The notes under the pieces: model-generated
Seen by the model: the letters and a program-made list of their open reading frames with translations, nothing else
Databases searched by the model: none
Told to the model about the DNA's origin: nothing
Part shown: positions 43,073-52,358 of the stretch, in pieces
Layout of the letters: each line of letters opens with the position of its first letter
Position numbering within the stretch: position 1 is the stretch's first letter
From: Actinotalea sp. JY-7876
GTDB lineage: Bacteria > Actinomycetota > Actinomycetes > Actinomycetales > Cellulomonadaceae
Direction of reading: 5' to 3'
NCBI RefSeq assembly: GCF_014042015.1
Contig: NZ_CP059493.1
Span: 3,038,001 to 3,102,000, forward strand
DNA length: 64,000 bases
Position numbers and translations under genes: made by a program

Positions 43073-44299
43073 ATGAGGATCGAGCGGGCCGACGTCGTCG
43101 TCACGAGCCCCGGCCGCAACTTCGTCACGCTGCGCCTGGAGACGACCGACGGCCTCGTCGGCCTCGGGGACGCGACGCTCAACGGGCGCGAGCTGTCCGT
43201 GGCCTCCTACCTGCGCGACCACGTGGCGCCGCTGCTCGTCGGCCGCGACGCGCGCAACATCGAGGACACCTGGCAGTACCTCTCGCGCGGGGCCTACTGG
43301 CGGCGCGGGCCCGTGACCATGACGGCGATCGCCGCCGTCGACATGGCGCTGTGGGACCTCAAGGGCAAGGCCGCCGGCATGCCCGTCTACCAGCTGCTCG
43401 GGGGCCGCAGCCGGCGGGGCGCGCTCGCGTACGGGCACGCGTCCGGCACGACGCTCGACGCGCTCATGGTCTCGATCCGCAACCACCTCGACCGCGGGTT
43501 CCGCGCGATCCGGCTGCAGACCGGCGTGCCCGGGCTCGGCAAGGTCTACGGCGTCGGGACGGACCAGGGCGTCGGTCAGAAGTACGACTACGAGCCCGCC
43601 GGACGCACGGCGGCGCCGGTCGAGGAGGACTGGGACACCCGCGCCTACCTGCGCCACATCCCGTCCGTCTTCGAGGCGGTCCGGGCCGAGTTCGGCCCCG
43701 AGCTGCCGCTGCTGCACGACGCGCACCACCGGCTGTCCCCGAACGAGGCCGCCCAGCTGGGCCGCAGCCTCGAGCCGTACGACCTGTTCTGGCTCGAGGA
43801 CGTCACGCCCGCGGACAACCCCGAGGCGCTGCGGCGCGTCCGCGCGATGACCACGACGCCGCTGGCCATCGGCGAGGTGCTCACGAGCATCCACGACTAC
43901 CGCCAGCTCATCACCGAGCAGCTGATCGACTTCGTCCGGTCCTCGCCCGCCCACGCGGGCGGCATCACCGGGGTCAAGAAGCTCATGGACCTCGCCGCGC
44001 TGTACGGGATCCGGTCCGGCTTCCACCAGCCGACCGACATCTCCCCCGTCGGCATGGCCGCCGCCCTGCACCTGGACATCGCCCTGCACAACTTCGGCAT
44101 CCAGGAGTTCATGGAGCACAACGAGCGCACGCTCGAGGTGTTCCGCACCAGCTACACCTTCACCGACGGCCTCCTGGACCCCGGCGAGACGCCCGGCCTC
44201 GGCGTCGACCTGGACCTGGAGCTCGCGGCGCAGTTCGAGTACACCCCCGCGTACCTGCCCGTGAACCGCCTGCGGGACGGCACCCTGCACGACTGGTGA
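43073..44299 (+). CDS. manD: D-mannonate dehydratase (ManD/RspA, enolase superfamily)
   Basis: A 408-residue enzyme that removes water from D-mannonate to give 2-keto-3-deoxy-D-gluconate. Metal ligands Asp216, Glu242 and Glu268 have the 26/26 spacing of characterised ManD. Catalytic Arg147 and Tyr159 fall at the same numbers as in the Novosphingobium enzyme, and His218 (HDAHHR) corresponds to its His212 after a 6-residue loop insertion. Late motifs are [21 protein letters not shown] and [10 protein letters not shown]. The start ATG 43073 has only a weak GGGACC ahead. KDG formed would go to KdgK and Eda at 47-49 kb. Confidence 0.9.
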   Translation: MRIERADVVVTSPGRNFVTLRLETTDGLVGLGDATLNGRELSVASYLRDHVAPLLVGRDARNIEDTWQYLSRGAYWRRGPVTMTAIAAVDMALWDLKGKAAGMPVYQLLGGRSRRGALAYGHASGTTLDALMVSIRNHLDRGFRAIRLQTGVPGLGKVYGVGTDQGVGQKYDYEPAGRTAAPVEEDWDTRAYLRHIPSVFEAVRAEFGPELPLLHDAHHRLSPNEAAQLGRSLEPYDLFWLEDVTPADNPEALRRVRAMTTTPLAIGEVLTSIHDYRQLITEQLIDFVRSSPAHAGGITGVKKLMDLAALYGIRSGFHQPTDISPVGMAAALHLDIALHNFGIQEFMEHNERTLEVFRTSYTFTDGLLDPGETPGLGVDLDLELAAQFEYTPAYLPVNRLRDGTLHDW

Positions 44300-44391
44300 C
44301 CCGGCGCGCGGCACGTACCCGAACGGGGGGACGCGCGAGCCGGGCCTCCGGTCCGCTCACAGACCCGGGCCCGGCTGCCGATGGTGCGGAC

Positions 44392-46239
44392 ATGGCGTCC
44401 GGTCCCACGCAGAACTACGACGACGCCTCCCTCGGCGCGTGGCGGCCGCGACCCGTGCTGGCGGCCGCGGTGCGGACCGCGACGTACGGCGCACCCGTGC
44501 TCGTGACCCTGGGGTTCGGCGCCGCGGCCGTGCGGTGGTTCCCGCCGTCGCGGCTGGGCCTGGACCCGTGGCTGTGGCTCCTGCTCGAGGTGCTCTGCGC
44601 GACGGCGCTGGTCATGGGCACCGGCGCGGCCCTGCGCCGGCTCCTGCCGCTGAGCGCGCTGCTGCGCCTGACCGCGTACTTCCCCGACCGTGCTCCCTCG
44701 CGGCTCGCGGTGGCACGGCGCACGTACTCGCCGGCCGCGCTCGAGACCGGCACGCTCGCGGCCCCCGGGGACCACGCGAGGCTCCTGCTCGACCTCGTGC
44801 GCCGGCTCGACGCCCACGACCGCACGACCTTCCGGCACTCCGAGCGCGTCCAGGCGTACAGCGCGCTCATCGGTGAGCGGCTCGGCCTGTCGCGCGACGA
44901 CCTCGCGCGCCTCGCGTGGGCGGCCCTGCTGCACGACGTCGGCAAGCTCGCGGTGCCGGTGCCGGTCCTGACCAAGGCCGGGCGCCCGGACGACGCGGAG
45001 TGGGCGACGCTGGCCGAGCACCCCGCCCGCGGCGGGCACCTGGTCGCGTCGCTCGCCCCGTGGCTCGGGTCGTGGACCGACGCGGTCGCCCAGCACCACG
45101 AGCGCTGGGACGGCGCCGGCTACCCGACGAGGCTCGCGGGCACGCAGATCAGCCTCGCGGCACGCATCGTCGCCGTCGCGGACGCCTTCGACGTCATCAC
45201 CTCCGCGCGGCCGTACAAGAAGCCGCTCTCGGCGGCGGCCGCACGGGCCGAGCTCACGCGCTGCGCCGGCACCCAGTTCGACCCCGCGGTCGTGCGGGCG
45301 CTGCTCGCCGTGGGCCTCGTCCGGCTCCGCCTCGTCGCGGGGCCCGTCTCGGCACTGGCGGCGCTGCCCGGCCTGCGCGCGGTCCCGGACGCCGCCGGCG
45401 CGGTGCCCTCGCTCGCCGCGGCCACGACCTCCGCCGTGGTGGCCGCCGGCCTCGTGGTCGCCGCGCCCGTCCTGGCTCCCGCTCCGCACGACCAGGGGAC
45501 GGTCGGGTCCTCGGCGCACGCGACGCCGACCGGCGCACCCGCTGCGCTCGCGGCGCGCGGCGCGTCCGCGCCGGGCGGGTCGCCGGGCGCGTCCACGGCA
45601 CCGGACGACGCCGCGGGCTCCGCACCGGGCGCCGAGGTCGCCGCCGACGCCGACCAGCGCGACGTCGCGTCCGCGGGCACGTCCGCCGAGGCGGGCACGG
45701 CCCCGGCGGAGCCCACGCCCGACGCGGCTCCGGCCACGACCGTCGCGGGCCCGCCGTCGGCCGGTGCCGCTCCCGGCGCTCCCGCGGCGCCCAGCGCCCG
45801 GCCCGCGACCCATGGCCCGAGCTCGGCCGCGCCGGGCCCTGCACCTGCGAAGCCCGCACCCCCGGTCACCAGCCCGCAGCCGGGCCCCGCCGCGCGGCCG
45901 TGCGAGCGCGCGCGGGCCGGTGCCACCGACCTGCGCGGCGCCGACCTCGCCGGCTGCGACCTGTCCGGGCTCGCGCTCACGGGGACCTGGGCCGGGGCCA
46001 AGCTGAACGGCGCGAGCCTGGTCGGGGCGACGCTCGTGGACCTCGACCTCACCGGGGCCAGGCTCCAGGGCGCCGACCTCACGCGTGCCACCGTGACGCG
46101 CGTGCGCTTCGACGACGCGGACCTGCAGGGCGCGACGTTCCGCGACGCGACGGTGACCGGCTCGAGCTTCACGGGGGCGGCCAAGGCGCGGTCCGCCCTG
46201 GCCGGCGCCCACGTGGACGGCGCGCCGCACGCGGGCTGA
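44392..46239 (+). CDS. HD-GYP phosphodiesterase fused to an exported pentapeptide-repeat domain
   Basis: A 615-residue protein with an unusual order. Two membrane segments (about 28-45 and 58-80) come first. A complete HD-GYP domain follows (about 125-310): His149, HD 181-182, Lys185, His210, HHE 235-237 and DGAGYP 240-245. This family degrades cyclic di-GMP or related dinucleotides. A third hydrophobic segment (about 343-363) is followed by an Ala/Pro/Gly-rich linker of about 140 residues and a pentapeptide-repeat stretch (about 505-610; repeats such as LRGAD, LAGCD, LTGAR, LQGAD). The topology puts the HD-GYP inside and the repeats outside. The gene sits between manD and the KDG genes with no obvious metabolic link. 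Confidence 0.85.
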   Translation: MASGPTQNYDDASLGAWRPRPVLAAAVRTATYGAPVLVTLGFGAAAVRWFPPSRLGLDPWLWLLLEVLCATALVMGTGAALRRLLPLSALLRLTAYFPDRAPSRLAVARRTYSPAALETGTLAAPGDHARLLLDLVRRLDAHDRTTFRHSERVQAYSALIGERLGLSRDDLARLAWAALLHDVGKLAVPVPVLTKAGRPDDAEWATLAEHPARGGHLVASLAPWLGSWTDAVAQHHERWDGAGYPTRLAGTQISLAARIVAVADAFDVITSARPYKKPLSAAAARAELTRCAGTQFDPAVVRALLAVGLVRLRLVAGPVSALAALPGLRAVPDAAGAVPSLAAATTSAVVAAGLVVAAPVLAPAPHDQGTVGSSAHATPTGAPAALAARGASAPGGSPGASTAPDDAAGSAPGAEVAADADQRDVASAGTSAEAGTAPAEPTPDAAPATTVAGPPSAGAAPGAPAAPSARPATHGPSSAAPGPAPAKPAPPVTSPQPGPAARPCERARAGATDLRGADLAGCDLSGLALTGTWAGAKLNGASLVGATLVDLDLTGARLQGADLTRATVTRVRFDDADLQGATFRDATVTGSSFTGAAKARSALAGAHVDGAPHAG

Positions 46240-46280
46240 GACACGCGGACCGGGGCACGCGGACCGGCCCCGCACGCGAC

Positions 46281-46323
46281 GAGCCCGCCGGTCCGGCACA
46301 TGACGTGCCGGGCCGGCGGGCTC
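46281..46323. terminator. 19-bp hairpin between convergent genes
   Basis: GAGCCCGCCGGTCCGGCAC (46281-46299) pairs with 46305-46323 with a single wobble around ATGAC. It separates the convergent HD-GYP and SDR genes and can terminate both. Confidence 0.8.
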
Positions 46324-46333
46324 GATGGACTGC

Positions 46334-47107
46334 TCAGCGCAGGTGCGCGCCGCCGTTGAGGTCCAGGACCGCACCCGTGACGAAGCCCGGCTCCGTCGCG
46401 AGGTAGAGGACCGCCGCGGCGACGTCGTCGGGCGTGCCGCCACGCCCGACGAGCGTCCCGGCGATCGCCGCGCGCTGCCCGGCCTCGGGCGTGAAGCGCT
46501 CGTGGAACGGGGTGTCGCCGATGAAGCCGGGCGCCACGGAGTTGACCGTGATCCCGCGCGGGCCGAGCTCCTTGGCCAGGCCCCGCGTGAGGCCGTCGAG
46601 CCCCGCCTTCGACGCCGCGTACGCCGCCGCACCGGCGCCGCCGCCGTCCTGCCCGGCGAGCGACGAGATCGACACCACGCGCCCGCCGTCGGGCATCACG
46701 CCGATCGCGGCCTGCGTGACGAGGTACGCGCTCGTGAGGTTGAGGTCGAGCACCGCGTGCCAGTGCTCGGGCGCCATCTCGGCCAGGGGCGTGCGCGCCA
46801 CCAGCCCGCCCGCGTTGTTGACGAGCACGTCGATGCGCCCGCCGAGGGCGCCCGAGGCGTGGAACACGATCTCGCGCACCGCCGCGGCGTCCGTCGCGTC
46901 GAGCTGGTAGGCGTGGGCCGCGCGGCCCATCGCCCGGAGCTCGGCGACGACGTCGGCCGCGTCGTGGGAGCGGTACGTCACCGCGACGTCCGCGCCGGCA
47001 CGGCCGAGCGCGAGCGCGATCGCCCGCCCGATGCCCGTGCCGCCGCCCGTGACGAGGGCGGTGTGGCCCGCGAGCGGGGCGCCCGGGGCGCCCACCGGGC
47101 CGCTCAC
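46334..47107 (-). CDS. SDR-family oxidoreductase of the KDG operon
   Basis: A 257-residue classical short-chain dehydrogenase. It has the cofactor loop TGGGTGIG, NNAGG, catalytic Ser in SISSLAG and Tyr-x3-Lys in AAYAASKAGLDGL, and ends with GAVLDLNGGAHLR. The GTG start overlaps the kdgK stop (GTGA), so it is coupled to the KDG kinase. It likely reduces or oxidises a keto-sugar acid entering this pathway, for example fructuronate or a 5-keto-aldonate; the substrate cannot be fixed by sequence. Confidence 0.85.
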   Translation of the reverse strand: MSGPVGAPGAPLAGHTALVTGGGTGIGRAIALALGRAGADVAVTYRSHDAADVVAELRAMGRAAHAYQLDATDAAAVREIVFHASGALGGRIDVLVNNAGGLVARTPLAEMAPEHWHAVLDLNLTSAYLVTQAAIGVMPDGGRVVSISSLAGQDGGGAGAAAYAASKAGLDGLTRGLAKELGPRGITVNSVAPGFIGDTPFHERFTPEAGQRAAIAGTLVGRGGTPDDVAAAVLYLATEPGFVTGAVLDLNGGAHLR

Positions 47108-48207
47108 CGGTCCACCCGCGCGCCGCCGCCACCGGCGAGCTTGAGCACCTCGGCCTTGGTGACCATGGTGGTGTCGCCCGGCGTCGTCATCGCGAGCGCA
47201 CCGTGCGCCGCGCCGTACTCCACGGCCGTCTGGAGCGGCTGGCCGTCGAGCAGCCCGTAGATCAGGCCCGAGGCGAAGGAGTCGCCACCGCCCACGCGGT
47301 CGAGGATCTCGAGCCGCTCGCGGTAGGTGGACTGCACCACGCCGGTCTCGCGGGACCAGGCCAGGGCGCCCCAGTCGTTGCTGCTGGCCGAGTGCACGGT
47401 CCGCAGGGTCGTGCCGATCACCTGGAAGTTCGGGTAGGCCGCCGCCGCCTTCTCGATCATCGCGGCGAACGCGTCGACCTCGATCGCGGAGATGTTCTCG
47501 TCGACGCCCTCGACCTCGAAGCCGAGCGAGGCGGTGAAGTCCTCCTCGTTGCCGATCATGACGTCGACGTGCTCGGCGATGCGCTTGTTGACCTCCTGCG
47601 CCTTCGCGTGGCCGCCGATCGACTTCCACAGCGACGGGCGGTAGTTGAGGTCGTACGAGACCACGGTGCCGTGGCGCTTGGCGGCCGTGACCGCCTCGAC
47701 GACGACCTCCGCCGTCGTCTCGCTGAGCGCGGCGTAGATGCCGCCCGTGTGCAGCCAGCGCACGCCGAGGTCACCGAACAGGTGGTCCCAGTCGACGTCG
47801 CCCGGGGCCATCTGCGAGGCGGCCGTCAGGCCGCGGTCCGAGACGCCGACGGCGCCGCGCACGCCGAAGCCGCGCTCGGTGAAGTTGAGGCCGTTGCGCA
47901 CCCCGCGGCCGATGCCGTCGTAGGGAACCCACTGGATGAACTGGGTGTCGAGCCCGCCGGTGAGGATGAAGTCCTCGACGAGGCGGCCGACCTCGTTGTC
48001 CGCGAGCGCGGTGACGACCGCGCCGCGCAGGCCGAAGGCCCGGCGCAGGCCGCGCGTGACGTTGTACTCGCCGCCGCCCTCCCAGGCCTTGAAGGAGCGG
48101 GCGGTGCGGATGCGGCCCTCGCCCGGGTCGAGGCGGAGCATCACCTCGCCGAGGGAGACGGCGTCGTAGCGGCACTCGTCCGCGGGACGGATGGTCAGGC
48201 TGGTCAT
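47104..48207 (-). CDS. kdgK: 2-keto-3-deoxygluconate kinase (PfkB family)
   Basis: A 367-residue PfkB sugar kinase. It starts YDAVSLGEVMLRLDPGEGRIRTARSFKAWEGGGEYNVTRGL and has the ATP/catalytic motif ILDRVGGGDSFASGLIYGLL with the base Asp. Together with the adjacent KDPG aldolase it phosphorylates KDG to 2-keto-3-deoxy-6-phosphogluconate. It is longer than E. coli KdgK (about 310) through internal inserts. The ATG follows AAGGACGACGAC. It is 39 nt after eda and overlaps the SDR gene by 4 bp. Confidence 0.9.
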   Translation of the reverse strand: MTSLTIRPADECRYDAVSLGEVMLRLDPGEGRIRTARSFKAWEGGGEYNVTRGLRRAFGLRGAVVTALADNEVGRLVEDFILTGGLDTQFIQWVPYDGIGRGVRNGLNFTERGFGVRGAVGVSDRGLTAASQMAPGDVDWDHLFGDLGVRWLHTGGIYAALSETTAEVVVEAVTAAKRHGTVVSYDLNYRPSLWKSIGGHAKAQEVNKRIAEHVDVMIGNEEDFTASLGFEVEGVDENISAIEVDAFAAMIEKAAAAYPNFQVIGTTLRTVHSASSNDWGALAWSRETGVVQSTYRERLEILDRVGGGDSFASGLIYGLLDGQPLQTAVEYGAAHGALAMTTPGDTTMVTKAEVLKLAGGGGARVDR

Positions 48208-48246
48208 GTCGTCGTCCTTAGTCTGGGGTGGGACCGGGGTGGCGGG

Positions 48247-48876
48247 TCAGGAGCGCTGGGTCAGCGCGACGGCCTCGGCGGTGAGGCGCGTGACGGTGTC
48301 GAAGTCGCCCGCGCGGACGAGGTCCTTCGCGACCATCCACGAGCCGCCGACGGCGACGACGGACGGCACGTCGAGGTACTCGTGCAGGTTGGACGCGCTG
48401 ATGCCGCCGGTCGGCACGAACGTCACGCCGCCGAACGGGGCGGCGAGCGCCGCGATCGCCTTGGCGCCACCGGACGTGCCGGCCGGGAAGAACTTCACGG
48501 TCGTCAGGCCGAGCTCGAGCGCGGCCTGGATCTCGGTCGCGGTCACGGCGCCGGGCAGGGGCAGCACGCCGTGCTCGCGGCACCGCTCGACGACCGCGCG
48601 GCTGAGGCCGGGCGAGACGACGTAGTCGGCGCCCGCCGCCACCGCCTGGTCGACCTGCTCGACCGTCAGGACGGTGCCGGCACCGACGAGGATGTCGCCG
48701 CGCGCGCTCATGGCGCGGATGGCGTCCTGCGCGGCGGCGGTCCGGAACGTCACCTCGGCCACGGGCAGGCCGCCGGCGACGAGCGCCGCGGCCAGCGGGT
48801 CGGCGTCCTTCGCGTCGTCGAGCACGACGACCGGGACGAGGCGTGCGGCGCTGAGGGCTTCCAGAGTGGTCGACAT
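48247..48876 (-). CDS. eda: KDPG aldolase
   Basis: A 209-residue class I aldolase that splits 2-keto-3-deoxy-6-phosphogluconate into pyruvate and glyceraldehyde-3-phosphate. Glu41 (AEVTFRT) and the Schiff-base Lys128 (TTVKFFPAG) match the E. coli Glu45/Lys133 pair. GAGTVL, PGAVTATEIQAALELG and FVPTGGISASNL complete the signature. First gene of eda-kdgK-SDR; the ATG at 48876 has a weak ribosome site (GGATGG). Confidence 0.95.
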   Translation of the reverse strand: MSTTLEALSAARLVPVVVLDDAKDADPLAAALVAGGLPVAEVTFRTAAAQDAIRAMSARGDILVGAGTVLTVEQVDQAVAAGADYVVSPGLSRAVVERCREHGVLPLPGAVTATEIQAALELGLTTVKFFPAGTSGGAKAIAALAAPFGGVTFVPTGGISASNLHEYLDVPSVVAVGGSWMVAKDLVRAGDFDTVTRLTAEAVALTQRS

Positions 48877-48928
48877 CGATCCATCCGTTCTCGGTGATGC
48901 TGCTGAGCCCGGACGTCGGCGACCAGGC

Positions 48929-48945
48929 GTTTCGGTAGGCGGAAC
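48929..48945. promoter_or_regulatory. Candidate IclR operator upstream of eda
   Basis: On the minus strand GTTCCG-N5-CGAAAC is an inverted repeat with 5 of 6 pairs, 53-69 nt upstream of eda. IclR proteins often bind GTTCC/GGAAC half-sites, and an iclR gene lies directly upstream. The match is moderate. Confidence 0.35.
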
Positions 48946-49019
48946 GTCTGTGCCGCTCTCCGGAATCAGGATGCCATGCTCCGGACCCGTCCTCAACCGG
49001 CGCCGCGCCGGACGACGGG

Positions 49020-49811
49020 TCAGGCGACGGCGGGCAGCGCGAGGCCGGCCGGCAGGAGCGGCGGCAGCACCTCGCGCATGGTCCGGTGCAGGTCCGTGAC
49101 GCGTCCGGGCCGCATCCGCTCGGCCGGCGCCGTGACGCTGACGGCCGCGACGGCGACGCCCGAGCGCAGCAGCGGCACCGCGACGCAGCTGATCCCGGCC
49201 TCGTTCTCCTGGTCCTCCGTGGCGTAGCCGACCACGCGGGCGCGCTCGATGACCGCCCACACGTGGTCGGCGTCGACCGGCACGTCCCCGGCGGCCCGCA
49301 CGTACCCCGCGAGCGTGGTCGCGTCGGTCCCCCGGTACGCGAGCAGCGCCCGCCCGAGCGCCGTCGTGACCGCGGGGCTGCGGCGCCCGATCGCGGACCA
49401 CACGCGCACCGAGCGCTCCGGCTCGACCTTGTCGAGGTAGACGACGTGGGTCCCGCTCAGCACGCCGAGGTGGACCAGCTCGTCGGCCGCCCCGCACAGC
49501 GCGGTCAGGGCGGGGTGCAGCAGGACCGGCAGGTTCTCCTCGCCGAAGTAGTCGTCGGCGAGCTGCGTCGCGGCGGTGCCCAGCGCGTAGGCGCCGCTCA
49601 CGGGGTCCTGCACGACGAAGCCCCGGAAGCGCAGGGCGGCGAGCGTGCGGTGCACCGTGGTCTTGTTCAGGCCGAGGCCCGCGGCGAGCTCGGCCAGGCC
49701 GCTCCCGCGCGGGCCCGCGCCGGCCAGCGCCTGCAGGACGAGGAGCGCTCGGTCGACCGCCTCGACGGGCGACGTCGCGCCGTCGGTGGCGGTGTGCGGG
49801 TCGGCAGCCAT
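49020..49811 (-). CDS. IclR-family regulator of the KDG genes
   Basis: A 263-residue protein. The winged HTH (SPVEAVDRALLVLQALAGAGPRGSGLAELAAGLGLNKTTVHRTLAALRFRGFV) is followed by an IclR effector domain (LVHLGVLSGTHVVYLDKVEPERSVRVWSAIGRRSPAVTTALGRALLA; ENEAGISCVAVPLL). It is upstream of eda-kdgK on the same strand, 143 nt away. IclR/KdgR proteins typically sense KDG, so that ligand is plausible here. ATG 49811 is favoured over the upstream in-frame start at 49856 because homologs begin close to the HTH. Confidence 0.87.
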   Translation of the reverse strand: MAADPHTATDGATSPVEAVDRALLVLQALAGAGPRGSGLAELAAGLGLNKTTVHRTLAALRFRGFVVQDPVSGAYALGTAATQLADDYFGEENLPVLLHPALTALCGAADELVHLGVLSGTHVVYLDKVEPERSVRVWSAIGRRSPAVTTALGRALLAYRGTDATTLAGYVRAAGDVPVDADHVWAVIERARVVGYATEDQENEAGISCVAVPLLRSGVAVAAVSVTAPAERMRPGRVTDLHRTMREVLPPLLPAGLALPAVA

Positions 49812-49837
49812 GCGCCCAGGGTAGGAGGCCGCCCCCG

Positions 49838-50884
49838 TCACCGGCCCCGTCGCCACCGCGCGAGCGCGTCGGGGTTCAGGACGTGGGCCGGGACGCGCCC
49901 CTGCGCGACGTCCACGAGGGCCTCGACGACGCTCGTCGAGACGTCACGCGTGAAGTCCTCGGTCCAGCACAGCGCGTGCGGCGTGACCACGACGTTCGGC
50001 AGGTGCAGCAGCGGGTCGTCGGGGGCGGGCGGCTCCGGGTCGAGCACGTCGAGCGCCGCACCGGCGATGCGCCCGGTGACGAGCGCGGCGGTCAGCGCCG
50101 CGTGGTCCACGAGCCCGCCGCGGGCCACGTTGACGAGGTGGGCGGTCGGGCGCATCCCCGCGAGGAACGCCGCGTCGACCATGCCCCGCGTGCCGTCGGT
50201 CAGGGCCGCCGTCAGCACCACGTAGTCGGACTCGGCGGTCAGCCGGTCGAGCGGCACGAGCTCGACCCCGAGCGCCTGCGCCCGCCCGGGGTCCGCGAAC
50301 GGGTCGCTGGCCAGCACCCGCACGCCCAGCGGCGCGAGGAGCGTGACGAGGTCCGCCCCGACGCCGCCGAGCCCGACGATGCCGACCGTGCGGCCCGCGA
50401 CGCCGGCGCCGCGGTAGCGCCCCCGGTCCGTCCACCGGCCCGACGTCGCCGCGGCGTGGTTCTCCACGAGCCGGTGCGCCACGGCCAGCAGGAGCGTCAG
50501 GGCCGAGAGCGCGAGGGGCCGGCGCACGGCCAGCGGCGTGTTCGTCACGACGACGCCCTCCGCGGCGAGGCCGTCGAGGTCGATGCCGTCGTAGCCGGCA
50601 CCGAAGCGCGCCACGTGCTTGAGGCGCGGGGCGGCCTGCACGAGCGTGCGCGGGAAGGGCGCGTGCCCGAAGGCCAGGACGGCGTCGTACCCGTCCGCGA
50701 GCGCGGGCGTCAGCGCGTGCGCGCTCTCGGGCGCCATGATCTCCCACTCCAGCCCCGCCGCGGTCAGACGCTCGAGCCGGACGTCGCCGAAGACGGCCGA
50801 CCCGTCCGGGCGCAGGCAGTCCGCCGTCACGCCGACGCGGTACGGCGTCGCGGGGGTGGGGCCCTGGTCGGCGGTCGTCGTCAT
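49838..50884 (-). CDS. D-isomer 2-hydroxyacid dehydrogenase
   Basis: A 348-residue NAD-dependent dehydrogenase with a typical split catalytic domain. The Rossmann motif is GIVGLGGVGADLVTLLAPLGVRV. The catalytic Arg is in NVARGGLVDHAAL, Glu in LDVLDPEP and His in VVVTPHALCWTEDF. It probably interconverts a 2-keto and 2-hydroxy acid in the sugar-acid pathway. It is divergent from L-fuconate dehydratase with a shared palindrome between, which links it to that route by regulation. The exact substrate is unknown. Confidence 0.85.
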   Translation of the reverse strand: MTTTADQGPTPATPYRVGVTADCLRPDGSAVFGDVRLERLTAAGLEWEIMAPESAHALTPALADGYDAVLAFGHAPFPRTLVQAAPRLKHVARFGAGYDGIDLDGLAAEGVVVTNTPLAVRRPLALSALTLLLAVAHRLVENHAAATSGRWTDRGRYRGAGVAGRTVGIVGLGGVGADLVTLLAPLGVRVLASDPFADPGRAQALGVELVPLDRLTAESDYVVLTAALTDGTRGMVDAAFLAGMRPTAHLVNVARGGLVDHAALTAALVTGRIAGAALDVLDPEPPAPDDPLLHLPNVVVTPHALCWTEDFTRDVSTSVVEALVDVAQGRVPAHVLNPDALARWRRGR

Positions 50885-50963
50885 CGCTGCACCTCTCGAA
50901 TGGTCCGATCTCTGGCCCGGCCTCGCCGGACGCGTATGCGACCCTAGCGCGCCAGCCCCCCGG

Positions 50964-50978
50964 ATTCATCTGATGAAT
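50964..50978. promoter_or_regulatory. FadR/GntR-type operator between the hydroxyacid dehydrogenase gene and fucD
   Basis: ATTCATCTGATGAAT is a perfect palindrome with 7-bp arms and a single central base. It lies 80 nt from the dehydrogenase start and 38 nt from fucD. The FadR-family gene behind fucD is the obvious protein to bind it. Confidence 0.75.
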
Positions 50979-51015
50979 GCGGTACGGTGCGGGCACGCAC
51001 CCTCTGGAGGACAGC

Positions 51016-52338
51016 ATGAAGATCACCCACGTCGAGATCGAGGACGTCCGCTTCCCGACCTCGCTCACGGCCGACGGCTCGGACGCGATGAACAAGGACG
51101 GCGACTACTCCGCCGCCTACGTCGTCCTGCGCACCGACGGGACGGCGCCGGACGGGACGCCCCTGGCCGGCTACGGCCTGACCTTCACCACGGGTCGCGG
51201 CAACGACATCGTCGCGATGGCCGCGCGCCAGCAGGCCGCGCTCCTCGTCGGGCGCGACGTCGAGGCCATGGTCGCGGACATGGGCGGCGTCTACCGCGAC
51301 CTGACCGCCGACGCCCAGATCCGCTGGCTCGGGCCGGAGAAGGGCGTCGTCCACCTGTCGCTCTCCGCCGTCATGAACGCCGCGTGGGACCTGGCCGGAC
51401 GCCTCGCGGGCAAGCCCGTGTGGCGCCTGCTCGCCGACATGACCCCCGAGCAGCTCGTCGACGTGGCGGACCTGCGCTACCTGTCCGACGCCCTGACGCG
51501 CGACGAGGCGATCGCGCTGCTCCGCGCGCAGGAGTCCGGCAAGGCCGGGCGCATCGCCGAGCTCGAGCGCACCGGCTACCCCTGCTACACGACGTCGGCC
51601 GGGTGGCTCGGCTACAGCGACGAGAAGCTGCGGCGCCTGTGCCAGGAGGCGGTCGACGCCGGCTACCGGCACGTCAAGCTCAAGGTGGGCGCCAACCTCG
51701 AGGACGACATCCGGCGCTGCGCCATCGCGCGCGAGGTCATCGGCCCGGACCGGGTCCTGATGATCGACGCCAACCAGGTCTGGGACGTGGACCAGGCGAT
51801 CGAGTGGACCAACGCCCTCGCGCAGTTCGACCTGCTGTGGATCGAGGAGCCGACGAGCCCCGACGACATCCTCGGGCACGCCGCGATCCAGCGCGGTGTC
51901 GCGCCCGTCGGCGTCGCGACCGGCGAGCACTGCCACAACCGGGTGATGTTCAAGCAGTTCATGCAGGCCGGCGCGCTCGACTTCTGCCAGCTCGACGCGG
52001 GCCGGCTCGCGAGCCTGAACGAGATCGTCGCGGTGCTCCTCCTGGCCGCGAAGTTCGGCGTGCCGGTGTGCCCGCACGCCGGCGGAGTCGGCCTGTGCGA
52101 GATGGTCCAGCACGTCTCGATGCTCGACTTCGTGGCCGTCTCCGGCACGCGCGAGGGACGGGTCACGGAGTTCGTCGACCACCTCCACGAGCACTTCACC
52201 GACCCCTGCGTGGTGCAGGACGCCGCCTACGTGCTGCCCAGTCTGCCGGGCTACTCGACGCAGATGCACGAGGCGTCGGTCGCCGAGTTCCGCTACCCGG
52301 ACGGGGCGTACTGGGCCGGACGCCTCGCCGCCGTGTGA
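51016..52338 (+). CDS. fucD: L-fuconate dehydratase (enolase superfamily)
   Basis: A 440-residue enzyme dehydrating L-fuconate to 2-keto-3-deoxy-L-fuconate. Every active-site residue of the Xanthomonas enzyme is present with a constant +3 shift: Lys221 and Lys223 (HVKLKVG), Asp251 (MIDANQ), Glu277 ([10 protein letters not shown]), Glu304 (TGEHCHN), His354 (CPHAGG) and Glu385 (VTEFVDH). The ATG follows CTGGAGGACAGC. No fucose dehydrogenase or fuconolactonase is in the window, so related acids (L-galactonate, D-arabinonate) are alternative substrates. A FadR regulator follows 20 nt later. Confidence 0.93.
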   Translation: MKITHVEIEDVRFPTSLTADGSDAMNKDGDYSAAYVVLRTDGTAPDGTPLAGYGLTFTTGRGNDIVAMAARQQAALLVGRDVEAMVADMGGVYRDLTADAQIRWLGPEKGVVHLSLSAVMNAAWDLAGRLAGKPVWRLLADMTPEQLVDVADLRYLSDALTRDEAIALLRAQESGKAGRIAELERTGYPCYTTSAGWLGYSDEKLRRLCQEAVDAGYRHVKLKVGANLEDDIRRCAIAREVIGPDRVLMIDANQVWDVDQAIEWTNALAQFDLLWIEEPTSPDDILGHAAIQRGVAPVGVATGEHCHNRVMFKQFMQAGALDFCQLDAGRLASLNEIVAVLLLAAKFGVPVCPHAGGVGLCEMVQHVSMLDFVAVSGTREGRVTEFVDHLHEHFTDPCVVQDAAYVLPSLPGYSTQMHEASVAEFRYPDGAYWAGRLAAV

Positions 52339-52358
52339 CCGCCCGGCATACTCCTGGC

